Positions 7,905-8,221 of a stretch of DNA of 8,221 bases are shown in pieces. Within the stretch, counting starts at the first letter, position 1; every line of letters begins with the position of its first letter. Source of the stretch: CAZHCG01 sp046484285 (GTDB lineage Bacteria > Myxococcota_A > Polyangia > JAAYKL01). A model generated the notes under the pieces. That model saw only the letters and a program-made list of their open reading frames with translations. It was not told the DNA's origin and did not search any database. The DNA lies in assembly GCA_046484285.1 (NCBI GenBank), contig JAWOBP010000025.1, positions 1-8,221 on the forward strand, written 5' to 3'. The translations under genes were made by a program, and so were the position numbers.

Positions 7905-8221
7905 TCAGTCTTGTTGTCCGGCAAAGCCCAGATGCTCCAGCACCAGGGTGCCTCCGCTGCTCTTTTTCCCGGCATAGGACGGGGAGACAGCGCCTTTCAG
8001 CTGAAACGTTCCGCCGCTGGAGACACCCGACAAAGGCACCAACCATCCGGACATAGCCTTGGCGGTGTCCGTGTCGGTGTCGGTGTCCGTGTCGGTGTCG
8101 GTGTCCGTGTCGGTGTCGGTGTCCGTGTCGGTGTCGGTGTCCGTGTCGGTGTCGGTGTCCGTGTCGGTGTCGGTGTCCGTGTCGGTGTCGGTGTCCGTGT
8201 CGGTGTCGGTGTCCGTGTCGG
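7905..8221 (-). CDS. C-terminal part of an Asp-Thr repeat protein (5' end outside the window)
   Basis: An open minus-strand frame runs from the right edge to TGA at 7905-7907, with no start codon visible because the beginning lies outside the window. From the edge it encodes at least 52 residues of strictly alternating Asp and Thr, then a 52-residue tail that begins AKAMSGWLVPLSGVSSGG and ends TLVLEHLGFAGQQD. The tail contains two similar segments 20 residues apart, SSGGTFQLKG and SSGGTLVLEH, suggesting a small beta-strand repeat; this recalls the SGGxYxLxGxxG repeats at the ends of some bacterial secreted proteins, from memory only. Such acidic linkers are typical of exported or lipidated proteins, so the missing N-terminus probably carries a signal. 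The stop lies 21 bases before the stalk-head gene, implying an operon. The tail reads as real coding sequence, as it has no stop and an ordinary composition. Function unknown. Confidence 0.75.
   Translation of the reverse strand, partial: DTDTDTDTDTDTDTDTDTDTDTDTDTDTDTDTDTDTDTDTDTDTDTDTDTDTAKAMSGWLVPLSGVSSGGTFQLKGAVSPSYAGKKSSGGTLVLEHLGFAGQQD
8065..8221 (-). repeat. Perfect 18-base tandem repeat encoding (Asp-Thr)n
   Basis: On the plus strand the unit GTGTCCGTGTCGGTGTCG repeats without any mismatch from 8065 to the window edge, about 8.7 copies (157 bases). On the minus strand it encodes Asp-Thr three times per unit, with Thr codons in the fixed order ACC, ACG, ACC. The array continues past the window. 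Confidence 0.95.

Noticed and set aside
8065..8221. Tandem repeat as a CRISPR array
   Set aside because: The units are contiguous, with no unique spacers, and are fully coding on the minus strand.

Overview
The window comes from a GC-rich bacterium. Two proteins carry long low-complexity Asp/Ser or Asp/Thr linkers, one of them directly behind a lipoprotein signal. Together with the high-GC codon use and a signal-peptide protein that has a head/stalk repeat architecture, this suggests Myxococcota or a related former deltaproteobacterial lineage. That assignment is inference, since no marker gene for taxonomy is present.

Left part, plus strand (1-4949). The C-terminal end of an unidentified acidic protein (1-77) is followed by a 170-base gap with a weak candidate promoter. 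Then comes a tightly packed run of genes: a VapB/FitA-type antitoxin (248-475), a VapC-like PIN-domain toxin (472-894), the nucleotide-binding RNase adapter RapZ (891-1859), an ABC-F ribosome-associated ATPase (1876-3771) and a lipoprotein alpha/beta hydrolase with an Asp/Ser linker (3840-4949). The first three genes overlap by four bases each (ATGA, then GTGA) and the fourth follows after 16 bases. They are probably co-transcribed and the overlapping ones translationally coupled. Four of the five concern RNA decay or translation. The VapC-like protein has Gly where the first catalytic Asp of PIN domains is expected, so the toxin may be dead.

Right part, minus strand (4951-8221). Read in the direction of transcription, the end of a protein containing a perfect Asp-Thr dipeptide repeat (7905-8221, cut by the window edge) is followed 21 bases later by a 521-residue exported protein (6318-7883). 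That protein has a signal peptide, an N-terminal domain, a stalk with nine successive Ile(a)/Asn(d) heptads, and a C-terminal array of 15-residue Gly-Gly repeats resembling trimeric-adhesin heads, with no outer-membrane anchor. Further down the same strand, after 62 bases, lies a complete thymidine/pyrimidine-nucleoside phosphorylase gene (4951-6255). Its end meets the end of the hydrolase gene with one base between the stop codons.

The best candidates for something new are the two-gene surface module on the right (Asp-Thr repeat protein plus anchorless stalk-head protein) and the coupling of an apparently active-site-defective VapBC module to rapZ and an ABC-F gene. There is no RNA gene, insertion sequence or CRISPR array that I can support, and no gene-free stretch longer than 170 bases.
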